Positions 51,800-60,235 of a DNA stretch of 64,000 nt are shown here, in pieces. Below the pieces are notes generated by a model that was not told the DNA's origin, made no database searches, and worked only from the letters and a program-made list of their open reading frames with translations. This DNA comes from CALMEH01 sp964548225. Its GTDB lineage: Bacteria; Acidobacteriota; Blastocatellia; Pyrinomonadales; Pyrinomonadaceae. Within the stretch, counting starts at the first letter, position 1, and every line of letters begins with the position of its first letter. A program made the translations under genes and the position numbers. The stretch spans positions 1 through 64,000 of the forward strand of contig CAZJQP010000014.1 in the NCBI GenBank assembly GCA_964548225.1. Reading direction: 5' to 3'.

Positions 51800-53008
51800 T
51801 CAATTTTTAGAACGAATTATAGATGTCTTTTCAGCCGAAATGAGTTGGTAGGAAATACCGCGCCAAAGGATTTTTCTGGAAAGCAAAGCGCAAAAACAAT
51901 TATAAAAATATAGCGCAGGCGAAAAAATCCAAAGCGTATTCTGCGCCCAAAATTGCTTTTTCAAATCAGTTTCGTAGTTTTCTAAAACAAGTTTCACGGC
52001 TTTTAATCTTAACCAAGATTTGCCGATGCTAAATGCCGAAACGAGCAAAAATGTTGTTGAGGCAAACCAAAAATTAAAACTGTTTGCCGCACTTAAAATC
52101 ATTAGCAAAATGCTCAAAATCATCACCGCATTAAAAATAAACGCGCCGATAAATACTTGCATCCAAAGAGATTGAGCATAAACTCGCGTAATTTTCATCT
52201 GTCGCGTCGTAAATTCCAAAAGTTCGCGGAAAGTGCAATTTTCAACGGTTGCGGTTAAGGCTTGCGGCACAAAGTAAATCGGCAAATTTGCCTGTTTCAT
52301 TGCCCGTGTAACTGCAAAATCGTCAGATAAAACACCACGCCATTTTTCACGCATTTCCAGATTTTCAAAAGTTTCGCGCCGCAATGCCATCGAACCGCCC
52401 CACGCGAAATTATTTTGCAAATTCGCGCCCAAAGCCGAAGCAATCGAAGCATTCCAAACGCTTCGCATTTCGGACGCAAAACTAATTTTCTTTGAAATAA
52501 ACCAACGATACGCCGTCGCACAACCAATTTTTTCATCAGCCAAAGGTGCAATTAAATTTTGCAACCAATCGGCGTTGGGACGCGCATCCGAATCAACAAA
52601 AACAAAAATTTTGGACTCATCGGCAACTTGCAAAACAGCTTCGCGCAAATTATGTATTTTCTGCGCTTCGTGGGTTGCTTTTCCGGCAGTGATGCATTTC
52701 GCCTCTACATTTTTCGCGTTTCTGCGTGAAATTTTCTTTATAACTTCCAGGGCTTCGTCGGTTTCCGAATCAACCACAAAAATAATTTCATAATGTGGAA
52801 AATTTTGTCGAAAAAGCGCGGACAAATTTTCTTCCAAATCTTCGTCTAAGCCACGACACGGCGCGATTATTGAAACAAACGGCGTAAAATTCGATGGCGG
52901 TTTGGCGAGTTCTTTTTTGAAAAAAATTAAATAATCAATGCCACCGCGAAATGATTTGTAACTCAAAAAAACCAGCAAACCGGCGAAGATGTAGAAAATA
53001 AAAATCAT
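51800..53008 (-). CDS. Family 2 glycosyltransferase (HpnI/ceramide glucosyltransferase-like)
   Basis: 402 residues. N-terminal membrane helix, GT2 catalytic domain with SIIAPCRGLDEDLEENL, VDSETDEAL, VFVDSDARPNADWL (metal-binding DxD-like) and GGSMALRRETFE, then three to four C-terminal helices. The arrangement resembles ceramide glucosyltransferase and hopanoid-linked HpnI enzymes. Its ATG overlaps the waaA stop by four bases, so the two are translationally coupled, suggesting a lipid or LPS sugar transfer. Confidence 0.85.
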   Translation of the reverse strand: MIFIFYIFAGLLVFLSYKSFRGGIDYLIFFKKELAKPPSNFTPFVSIIAPCRGLDEDLEENLSALFRQNFPHYEIIFVVDSETDEALEVIKKISRRNAKNVEAKCITAGKATHEAQKIHNLREAVLQVADESKIFVFVDSDARPNADWLQNLIAPLADEKIGCATAYRWFISKKISFASEMRSVWNASIASALGANLQNNFAWGGSMALRRETFENLEMREKWRGVLSDDFAVTRAMKQANLPIYFVPQALTATVENCTFRELLEFTTRQMKITRVYAQSLWMQVFIGAFIFNAVMILSILLMILSAANSFNFWFASTTFLLVSAFSIGKSWLRLKAVKLVLENYETDLKKQFWAQNTLWIFSPALYFYNCFCALLSRKILWRGISYQLISAEKTSIIRSKN

Positions 53009-54297
53009 CGTAAAAATTCTTTCAGATGTTCGATTGTTTTGACAGTTGCTCCTCGATTTTTTTTCATCAGGGCAAAGGCATTTGCCGCAATTTTTTTGCG
53101 CTTTTCAATATCTTGTAAAAGTTCTCCGAAAGTTTCCGAAAGTCTTTCGCTTGTTTGGTTTTCATCAATTTTCGGAAGTTGGATGAGCGCATTTTGATTT
53201 GAAAATTCGCGCACGATTTCGGCAAAATTCATTGTATAAAAACCCGTAACAATAGCTTTTCGTGCAATTGCAGGTTCTAAAATGCTCTGCCCGCCGTGTG
53301 GAATTAAACTTCCGCCAACGAAAACAATTTCCGCTAAATTATAAACCGCACGAAGTTCGCCAATCGAATCCAGCAAAATAATTTCCGCCGTTTTATCACG
53401 CGGCGACGGAGCTTCGCTTCTTTTTGCCCAATCAAAACCGGACTTTTCTATTAATTCCGCAACTTCCGCAAATCGTTCGGGATGTCGCGGCGCAATTAAA
53501 AGACGCGGCAATTTTTCGGAGGCGGAGTTTTTCCAAACGTCCTTAAATGCCCGTAAAATATGAGTTTCTTCCGGTGAGTGTGTGCTGGCAGCGATGATTA
53601 AAGGTGAATTTTCCGTAATTGCAAATCTGGTGCGGAGAATTTCAGTCAAATCGTTTTTCGTATCATCTTGGTCAAATTTTATGTTTCCCGCAATTTTGAC
53701 TTTGCTGGCGCGAATTCCCAAATCAATCAATCGTTTAGCGTCTGTGCGGGTTTGCATTACAGCTAAATCAATATAATGCAAAATGTGCTGCATCGTTTTT
53801 TTTATGTATGAATATCGCTTGAATGATTTTTCCGAAAGCCGTCCGTTGACCACAGCAATTTTTGCGCCACTTTTGTGTGTTTGACGCAGAAAATTAAACC
53901 AAAGTTCAGTTTCCATCAGCAAAACGACCGAAGGTTTTATCTTTCGCAAAGCACGTTTGACGGTAAATTTCCAATCAAAAGGAAAATAAAAAACGAGTTC
54001 GGCTTTATCTTTGAATAATTTTTTGGCGAGTTCTTGTCCGGTTTTGGTTGTCGTGGAAACAACCAAACGATATTCGGGAAAATGTGTAACTATTTCATTT
54101 ACAAGCGGTTGTGCCGCATTTGTTTCGCCAACCGAAACACAATGAAGCCACAAGACTTTTTTATCGTTCTGCTCAATTTCTGGCAATTTTCCAAATCTCT
54201 GCCAGAAACCCGAAATATATTTTTCGCGTTTCAGCAAGAACATCGGCAACAATAAAGTGAAACCGACGGTTAACAGAAAACTGTAAATTAAAAACAT
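53005..54297 (-). CDS. waaA: Kdo transferase
   Basis: 430 residues from the ATG at 54297 (MFLIYSFLLTVGF); the start at 54369 would translate heptamer repeats. Membrane anchor, then LWLHCVSVGETNAAQPLVN, LMETELWFNFL, IAASTHSPEET, and FVGGSLIPHGGQSILEPA, all diagnostic of WaaA/KdtA. It adds Kdo to lipid IVA. With lpxD and lpxK it confirms LPS. Confidence 0.94.
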   Translation of the reverse strand: MFLIYSFLLTVGFTLLLPMFLLKREKYISGFWQRFGKLPEIEQNDKKVLWLHCVSVGETNAAQPLVNEIVTHFPEYRLVVSTTTKTGQELAKKLFKDKAELVFYFPFDWKFTVKRALRKIKPSVVLLMETELWFNFLRQTHKSGAKIAVVNGRLSEKSFKRYSYIKKTMQHILHYIDLAVMQTRTDAKRLIDLGIRASKVKIAGNIKFDQDDTKNDLTEILRTRFAITENSPLIIAASTHSPEETHILRAFKDVWKNSASEKLPRLLIAPRHPERFAEVAELIEKSGFDWAKRSEAPSPRDKTAEIILLDSIGELRAVYNLAEIVFVGGSLIPHGGQSILEPAIARKAIVTGFYTMNFAEIVREFSNQNALIQLPKIDENQTSERLSETFGELLQDIEKRKKIAANAFALMKKNRGATVKTIEHLKEFLR

Positions 54298-54298
54298 A

Positions 54299-54371
54299 GT
54301 GTAAAGTGTAAAGTGCAAAGTGCATAGTCTGTTTTTACAACTTTGCACTATGCACTTTGCACTTTGCACTG
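54299..54371. repeat. Hairpin of AAAGTGC/AAAGTGT heptamers between efp and waaA
   Basis: AGTGTAAAGTGTAAAGTGC on the left, AGTGCAAAGTGC-complementary units on the right, loop near 54332. Period of seven bases throughout. Confidence 0.8.
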
Positions 54372-54375
54372 AAAT

Positions 54376-54939
54376 TTATTTCACTCTTTCCATATAACGC
54401 GATTCCGACGGATTGACGCGAATTTTTTCGCCGTTCGTGATAAATGGCGGAACATAAAGAGTTACGCCGTTTTCAAGAGTTGCAGGTTTGTTTGAATTGG
54501 ACGCGGTTGCGCCTTTTAATACCGGTTCAGTGTCAGTAACAGTTAGTTCCATCGAACTCGGAAGAGTTACACCGATTGGAGTGCCGTCGTAAAATTCGAC
54601 CTCGATTTGCAGATTCGGCATCAACCATTGTGCGGCATCACCTAGCTCTTCTTCGGTCAGGGCAACCTGTTCATAGGTTTCATTATTCATAAAATGATGA
54701 TGCGAACCGTCCGAATAAAGATACTCCATTTTGTGCTGTTCAAGCGTTACTTTTTCGAGTGTGTCGTTTGAACGAAAACGATGTTCAAATGAATTCCCTG
54801 TCAAAAGATTTCGCAGACGAGTTTGCACCATTGCGCGAAGATTGCCCGGCGTGTGATGCCTGAATTCCATCACCTTGACGGGCGTTCCTTCGTGTAAAAT
54901 TACCATTCCTTTTCTGATGTCATTAGCTGAAAGTGCCAT
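54376..54939 (-). CDS. efp: Elongation factor P
   Basis: 187 residues: KOW-like N-domain and two OB domains; C-terminal YVPPFITNGEKIRVNPSESRYMERVK is typical (quoted key part: GEKIRVNP). It relieves ribosome stalling at polyproline. At the tip the usual PGKGxA is PGNLRA, so the modified Lys/Arg position is Asn, with Arg two residues later. Upstream of waaA on the same strand. Confidence 0.94.
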   Translation of the reverse strand: MALSANDIRKGMVILHEGTPVKVMEFRHHTPGNLRAMVQTRLRNLLTGNSFEHRFRSNDTLEKVTLEQHKMEYLYSDGSHHHFMNNETYEQVALTEEELGDAAQWLMPNLQIEVEFYDGTPIGVTLPSSMELTVTDTEPVLKGATASNSNKPATLENGVTLYVPPFITNGEKIRVNPSESRYMERVK

Positions 54940-55116
54940 AAATACTATTAAATCTCCGTTATGTTAAAAATTTTGTGATAATTGCAAAAGAGATAGTTTA
55001 ATTTTTTGCGCGTGGATTTGTCTAGCCAAGCCAAAAATCAGCAAAAATCTGCTTAATCCGTGGGTAATATTTTCTCCCCAAATTGTGCTGATTTTCGCTG
55101 ATTTTAATTTTTTGAA

Positions 55117-55524
55117 CTATTTCACCGAAATTTTCAGTTTGAACGTGCCGTGCCATTCGTCAGCTTTCATACATTCAAAAACCGTAATTTTATAATCGCC
55201 GGCTTTTGTGTTTTCAACCGTTTTATAATTATTGCACGAAGCGTCTGCGTCGTTTATTTCTTCGCCGTTCGGGTCGTTAATTCCAACAGTAACGTAATGT
55301 CCGTTCGTGTTGCCGACTTGTTCAGTCATCAGCGTTTGCCCTTCTTTGACGCGGACTAGATAAACGATTTGACCTTTGTAACCTTTCAAAGTCCCGGTAA
55401 CGGTTGCTGAAGTCTTACCTCTGGCAAACTGAACTCTTTTCGTCGTTTGCGCTTCAGACGAAAATGGCGAAACCAATAAAACCGCCAATATTAAAAACCC
55501 TGCCAAAAACATTTGTTTTCTCAT
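55117..55524 (-). CDS. Small secreted protein, PPC-like
   Basis: 135 residues with a signal peptide (about 1-25, ending SSEAQ). The remainder is one beta-rich domain; GKTSATVTGTLKGYKGQIVYLVRVKEGQTL and AGDYKITVFECMK have the general look of bacterial pre-peptidase C-terminal/inhibitor-type sandwich domains (quoted in parts: VTGTLKG, GDYKITV). Two Cys may form a disulfide. Monocistronic; function unknown. Confidence 0.7.
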   Translation of the reverse strand: MRKQMFLAGFLILAVLLVSPFSSEAQTTKRVQFARGKTSATVTGTLKGYKGQIVYLVRVKEGQTLMTEQVGNTNGHYVTVGINDPNGEEINDADASCNNYKTVENTKAGDYKITVFECMKADEWHGTFKLKISVK

Positions 55525-55597
55525 CTTTTTTTCCTCTAACTTTCAGGGAGAAATTTACACGCGGAAGTTTAGTTTAGTCCGGCTCAATGGTCAAATT

Positions 55598-56122
55598 TCA
55601 ATTTTTTACCCGATACAAAACATAAACACAACCGTTTTTGAAAGTTTGCGATTCGATTAATTCTAAATCAATCTGTCGCGGCATTTCGTAAAAAAGCGGA
55701 ACGCCCGCGCCCAATAAAACCGGATGTATATTAAAACCGATTTCGTCAATCAACCCGGCTTCAAACAGCGTTTTTGCAAAATCGCCGCCGCCCATCAGAC
55801 AGATTTCCTTGCCGTCTTGATTCTTTAAATCGCGGACAAATTCGACGGCGTTTTCTGAAACGATTTCTGCACCTTCCGCTGTTTTCAAAGTGCGCGAAAA
55901 AACGTAGGTCTTAATTTCGCCGTAAGGGTTTTTCTGTCCTTTGCTTTGTTCGAGCGCAATTTCAAAAGTTTTGCGTCCCATTAAAATCGTATCAATTTTT
56001 TCAAAAAAACCTGACATTATCGCGCCGGCTTCGTCCGACCACATCAGCCAATCAACCGCACCATCTGCACGGGCGATGAAATTATCCAAACTGATTGCGC
56101 CGCCGAAAGTTATTTTTCTCAT
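55598..56122 (-). CDS. Dihydrofolate-reductase-like (RibD C-terminal) protein
   Basis: 174 residues: ITFGGAISLDNFIARADGAVDWL, ILMGRKTFE, CLMGGGDFAKTLFEAGLIDE and HPVLLGAGVPLF are the family's conserved segments. It is an NADPH-dependent reductase of unknown substrate in the YyaP/YwjB group. Its ATG overlaps the preceding TPR lipoprotein stop by four bases. Confidence 0.88.
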   Translation of the reverse strand: MRKITFGGAISLDNFIARADGAVDWLMWSDEAGAIMSGFFEKIDTILMGRKTFEIALEQSKGQKNPYGEIKTYVFSRTLKTAEGAEIVSENAVEFVRDLKNQDGKEICLMGGGDFAKTLFEAGLIDEIGFNIHPVLLGAGVPLFYEMPRQIDLELIESQTFKNGCVYVLYRVKN

Positions 56123-56649
56123 TGTTTTTTGAACGGCAGCGGCGGCGGTTCTTCGCCTTCTTTCGGATATTCTTTGTTAATGCTGTTGTAAATCGAAATG
56201 ATTTGGTCAATCCATTTTTTCGCCTCTTCGTTGGTTGGATCAAGTTTTAAAGCCTTTCGGAAATCGCCCAAAGCCGAAGCGTATTGCCGCGATTCGGTCA
56301 AAACCAAACCGCGTTTGGAGAAGGCTTGAGACAGAGATTTTTTCAAACTCTCATCTTTCGGATTCGCCTTCATTTTGTCTTCGATCTGTTTAATTTCCGC
56401 ATCAAACGAACTCGTATCAACCGGATCGCCGCTCTGTGTCCATTTCGATTTTGTTCCGTTATTCGGAACGACTTTCGAGTCCGTCTGTGCCGAACTCAAT
56501 GACGAGCCATTTTGTGAATGACTCGAAACAACCATCGAATTTTGTGTTTGATTAGTCGGCGCGATATTTGTATTAACGGCTTGCCGGTTCGCACCGGAAC
56601 AACCTGCAAAAAGCAAAGCCGCGAAACTTAAAATCAATTTTTTTTTCAT
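56119..56649 (-). CDS. TPR-repeat lipoprotein
   Basis: 176 residues. Lipobox LFAGC (Cys about 17), an Asn/Gln/Ser-rich linker, and a C-terminal helical part with SALGDFRKALKLDPTNEEAKKW, a clear TPR unit (about 128-149). Likely a periplasm-facing protein-interaction module. Translationally coupled to the reductase gene. Confidence 0.75.
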   Translation of the reverse strand: MKKKLILSFAALLFAGCSGANRQAVNTNIAPTNQTQNSMVVSSHSQNGSSLSSAQTDSKVVPNNGTKSKWTQSGDPVDTSSFDAEIKQIEDKMKANPKDESLKKSLSQAFSKRGLVLTESRQYASALGDFRKALKLDPTNEEAKKWIDQIISIYNSINKEYPKEGEEPPPLPFKKQ

Positions 56650-56693
56650 ATAAGTTTTGTTCAGAGTTCAAACTAAAATTTGAACTCTGAACT

Positions 56694-58658
56694 TTATTTT
56701 CCTTCAAAATACGGGCGCGATTGAACAACGTAAATTTGCCCGTTCATAATTCCCCATTCAATATCTTGCTCGGCTTTGTTGCCGAAAATCCGTCGAATAT
56801 TGATTGCGATTTTCGCCAAATTACGCGATTGCAAATCGGTTAAAATTCGCTTCGTCGTCGGGTTAGCACATTTGTCGGGCGTTTCCTTCAAATCGCCTTT
56901 TTCGTCAAATTTTAGCGAATTCGTCAAATCCGAAAGCGTCAATAAAATCACGGAATTCGATTTGGGATTAAAAAGAATCTGTTCGGGAATGCCGTTATTC
57001 TTAACTATATTTGAATTATGCCCGCAAACTGCGCTGATATAAACCGCATTTTTGTTTTCAGCATCAAACGGATCTTTTGAAATCATTACGCCACCGCGAT
57101 CCATATCTACTCCGACTTGAATTAATGCTGACATATAAACGCTGTCCTGCTCGACATAATTTCGGACACGCGCTTCATAAGCCTCAAATCTCCAAAGCGA
57201 AGCCCAAACTTTTTTGACGGCTTCGATGAGCGTTTCGTCCGTTTTCACATTTGGAACGCTCGAATAAAGCCCTGCGCCCGAAAAATTCGGCAAATCTTCG
57301 GCGTTTGAAGAACTTCGCACAAAAACAGGTTTTGCGCCAAGTTGAGTTTTCCATTTTTGAAGAATTTCGGCTTTCAAGGCTTCGTCAAACTTACCTTTCT
57401 GAATTGCAGTGCGAAATTCTTCTAATTTCTGACGGCGAACTCGCGGATTGTGAACAAAATCATTATCATAGTTCAATTCTTCGATGACCTTATCCAAACC
57501 GTTTTCCTTCATAAATTTGTCATACCAATAAAACGGCACGGAAAAACCGTCAGGCACAACAAAACCGGGCAGTTTCGCAAAAAGCATTTCGCCTAAATTT
57601 GCAGCTTTTGCGCCGAATGAAATGCTGTCTTTTTTCCGCATTTGACGCAAAGGCGTGAGTTTTTTCGTGTCCAAATTTACGGGCGCATTTCGTGGCGACT
57701 GACATTTATCGGGATTTTCCTTGCAGAAGTTGTCAATAACTTCAGGTTTTTCAATGCGCTTAATTTTGTAATCGGTCAAGTTTGCATCAAGCTCAACCCA
57801 CCAAGTATCAAACTCTTTGAAAAGTTTGTCCGCGTCTTTGATATAAACATTCGGAACATTCCAACCACGCGCCAAAATATTGATATGCGAGAGCGGCGAC
57901 GAAGGTTTTGTAACAATAATTCCGCGCACCGGCGGCAGGCTTTCGGGCAACTCTTTCAATATGATTATTTCGTTATAACCGATTTCAACCGTGTCATCGA
58001 GTTTGTCAATAATATGAATTCGCCCGACAGTTTTGCCCGTGTTGAGGGCGAGATATGCTTGATTTTTGTTGAGTTCGTTTTGCGTTACGCGCTCAAATCC
58101 GAGATTTGCCGATTCATCTTCTTGGCGAATCGAATTCGGTTTATAGAAAACTTTCTGAAAAAACGATTTGTTGATAACTTCGTTGGCGGTTTTCAGATGC
58201 TCGGCGTTTGCCAAATCACCTTCCCAAAGTTCCCAAGTCCATTTTTCGACCGGTTTCTGCCACGCAATTGTGCCAACGATAAAACGTCTGTCCACCGCAA
58301 AATAAGCGGCTTTATAAATATCCGTGCCAATCGGCGCGAGTTTCGTAGCAAACAAAAAATCTTTGTGATAACGAAATCTTTGCGAATTGACGTAATAAAT
58401 TTTGTTTTTATCACGGCGGTCAATAACAAACATCGTGTGTGGCAAAGCATATGGCGTATTCTGATGATAAGTCCGCGCAATTGAATCGAAATCGGTTTGC
58501 GATTTAATTTGCGTTAATGCATTCTTATTTGAGTCCGGTTTGGTTTTCAAACCTTCATTTCCCTGTTTCGTTGCCGTCGGTTTACGCGACATTTGCCCGA
58601 AAATATTCGGCACGGCAAACATTAAAATCATCAAAAAAACACTAATTTTCTTCAACAT
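56694..58658 (-). CDS. Secreted PEP-synthase/glucan-dikinase-like enzyme
   Basis: 654 residues. Signal peptide about 1-22 (ending NIFGQ, no lipobox). A novel region (about 40-230) is followed by a phosphohistidine swivel domain with KPSSPLSHINILARGWNVPN (His about 258). Then comes a pyruvate-phosphate-dikinase N-terminal ATP-grasp domain with FGAKAANLGEML, GFVVPDGFSVPF, FVRSSSNAEDLPNFSGAG and the closing DIEWGIMNGQIYVVQSRPY. There is no PEP/pyruvate TIM barrel. The order swivel-then-ATP-grasp is that of glucan water dikinases. An ATP-using enzyme with an export signal is unexpected; a cytoplasmic role with an uncleaved anchor is the alternative. Confidence 0.8.
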   Translation of the reverse strand: MLKKISVFLMILMFAVPNIFGQMSRKPTATKQGNEGLKTKPDSNKNALTQIKSQTDFDSIARTYHQNTPYALPHTMFVIDRRDKNKIYYVNSQRFRYHKDFLFATKLAPIGTDIYKAAYFAVDRRFIVGTIAWQKPVEKWTWELWEGDLANAEHLKTANEVINKSFFQKVFYKPNSIRQEDESANLGFERVTQNELNKNQAYLALNTGKTVGRIHIIDKLDDTVEIGYNEIIILKELPESLPPVRGIIVTKPSSPLSHINILARGWNVPNVYIKDADKLFKEFDTWWVELDANLTDYKIKRIEKPEVIDNFCKENPDKCQSPRNAPVNLDTKKLTPLRQMRKKDSISFGAKAANLGEMLFAKLPGFVVPDGFSVPFYWYDKFMKENGLDKVIEELNYDNDFVHNPRVRRQKLEEFRTAIQKGKFDEALKAEILQKWKTQLGAKPVFVRSSSNAEDLPNFSGAGLYSSVPNVKTDETLIEAVKKVWASLWRFEAYEARVRNYVEQDSVYMSALIQVGVDMDRGGVMISKDPFDAENKNAVYISAVCGHNSNIVKNNGIPEQILFNPKSNSVILLTLSDLTNSLKFDEKGDLKETPDKCANPTTKRILTDLQSRNLAKIAINIRRIFGNKAEQDIEWGIMNGQIYVVQSRPYFEGK

Positions 58659-58752
58659 TATCTTTTCTCACTTGACTTCCGGTTATTGTAAAAATAATTA
58701 TTTTCTTCATAATCCGAGAACTCATTTATCGTAAATATCTTACCGCAAAAAT

Positions 58753-60009
58753 TTATTTTTCTAAAATTTTTTCTATTGCATCGCACGCAATCTTTGTTCC
58801 GTGTTCCGTTTTAACGATTTCGGCGGCTTCGGCTGCATTTTTTTTGAATGATAAATCCGAAAGCAGTTCGTGCAAGAGTTTTGATGCAGTTTCTGCCGTA
58901 TATTTTTCACGCGAAATTATTTTCGCCGTGCCGATTCTTTCGCACCGCGCCGCATTATCAGGCTGGTCGTGCGAATAAGGCATAATTAAATGCGGAACTC
59001 CGGCGCGGAGAACTTGTCCGGTCGTTCCTACGCCGCCTTGATGCACAACACACGACGCACGCGGAAAAACTTTTGAATACGGCGCGTAATCAAATGCAAC
59101 TCTTTCCGCATCCAATTCTTTCGGCTTTTCGTTAAAAATTCCGTAAAGCAAAACTGCGCGGCGATTCAAAATCTTTGCCGCTTTTGCACTTTCTTCAAAA
59201 AAATCACGCGCATCCATCACAGCGGCAGAACCCAAAGTAAAAACAATCGGCGACTCACCCGAGTCGAGAAATTTTTCCAAATCTTCGGGCATTGCACCTA
59301 AATCCTTCTGTCCATCGTAAAAGCAAAAACCTGTCTGCAAAGTTGATTTTGCCCAATCGGGTTGTGGTTTTCCCAAAATACGCGAAAACATTGCGAGATT
59401 GAGCAAATCGGATTTTCCCTCAAAAAGCGGATTGCGACCTTCGTTCAAATTAATTGAACGGCGAAATTCGCGGTAAGGTTCAAACCACGAATCAATCCAT
59501 TTCCTCACCAACCCAAACATTGCGCCGTGAAATGTTTTGCCGAGAAAACGAAAATGTTTAAGCCATTCGGCAGTCGGCGGCACAAACGGATCGTAAGCCG
59601 AAAGAAATGTGCCGGGCGCAAGCGTTGTTGTAATCCATTTCACACCCGTTTTTTCGGCAACCGAAGGCGCGACAAAAACGACTTCGCTTGAAATAAACGC
59701 ATCTGCGCCCTGCACGGCTTCGCTCAAATCTTCATACATCGGACGCAAATTCGGCAAAATAATCTCTCTCAGCAAAAGTTCCGAACCTTTTTTCGCATCC
59801 ATCAATCTCCGCGCAAGTTCTCTGTTCTCAGGATTTACGTCAGGTCGAAGCAGACAAAATTCAAAACCGAGCGCATCAATTTTTTCACGATAAACTTCCA
59901 ACGAATTGATAACAACATCGTGTCCGCGTTTTCTGAGTTCTATTCCCAAAGCTAAAAACGGATGCAAATCACCAAGCGAGCCAAAAGAAGATAAAACAAT
60001 CCTTGCCAT
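58753..60009 (-). CDS. Family 1 glycosyltransferase (MGT/UGT-like)
   Basis: 418 residues, two Rossmann domains: LSSFGSLGDLHPFLALGIELRKRGHDV at the N-terminus (key part GSLGDLHPFL) and VVHQGGVGTTGQVLRAGVPHLIMPYSHDQPDNA near the C-terminus (key part HQGGVGTTGQ), the UDP-sugar binding motif of UGT/macrolide glycosyltransferases. Substrate could be a sterol, carotenoid, lipid or antibiotic. It is followed by a small membrane gene. Confidence 0.88.
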   Translation of the reverse strand: MARIVLSSFGSLGDLHPFLALGIELRKRGHDVVINSLEVYREKIDALGFEFCLLRPDVNPENRELARRLMDAKKGSELLLREIILPNLRPMYEDLSEAVQGADAFISSEVVFVAPSVAEKTGVKWITTTLAPGTFLSAYDPFVPPTAEWLKHFRFLGKTFHGAMFGLVRKWIDSWFEPYREFRRSINLNEGRNPLFEGKSDLLNLAMFSRILGKPQPDWAKSTLQTGFCFYDGQKDLGAMPEDLEKFLDSGESPIVFTLGSAAVMDARDFFEESAKAAKILNRRAVLLYGIFNEKPKELDAERVAFDYAPYSKVFPRASCVVHQGGVGTTGQVLRAGVPHLIMPYSHDQPDNAARCERIGTAKIISREKYTAETASKLLHELLSDLSFKKNAAEAAEIVKTEHGTKIACDAIEKILEK

Positions 60010-60014
60010 AAAGT

Positions 60015-60233
60015 TTAACTCTGAGATTCCGTTTCCTCTTCCAGTTTTCTCGCTTTCTCGCTTTCTTGCCTTCTTTCTTCCACTCGTTTGCCGACTTCAA
60101 AACGAACATTCAGGAAAAAGCAGACCGCCCCCAAAACTGCCGCAACGAACACTGCTTCATAATCTCCGCGCCACAAAAAAAATGCGGCGATTCCAATAAA
60201 AATCACCGCTAAAATCTGAAATAATTTCACCAT
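60015..60233 (-). CDS. Small membrane protein downstream of DUF4349 gene
   Basis: 72 residues from the ATG at 60233; the longer start at 60302 lies inside the upstream gene. Two hydrophobic helices followed by a basic-acidic C-terminal helix (VEERRQESEKARKLEEE). No family recognised. It begins two bases after the DUF4349 stop. Confidence 0.65.
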   Translation of the reverse strand: MVKLFQILAVIFIGIAAFFLWRGDYEAVFVAAVLGAVCFFLNVRFEVGKRVEERRQESEKARKLEEETESQS

Positions 60234-60235
60234 TT

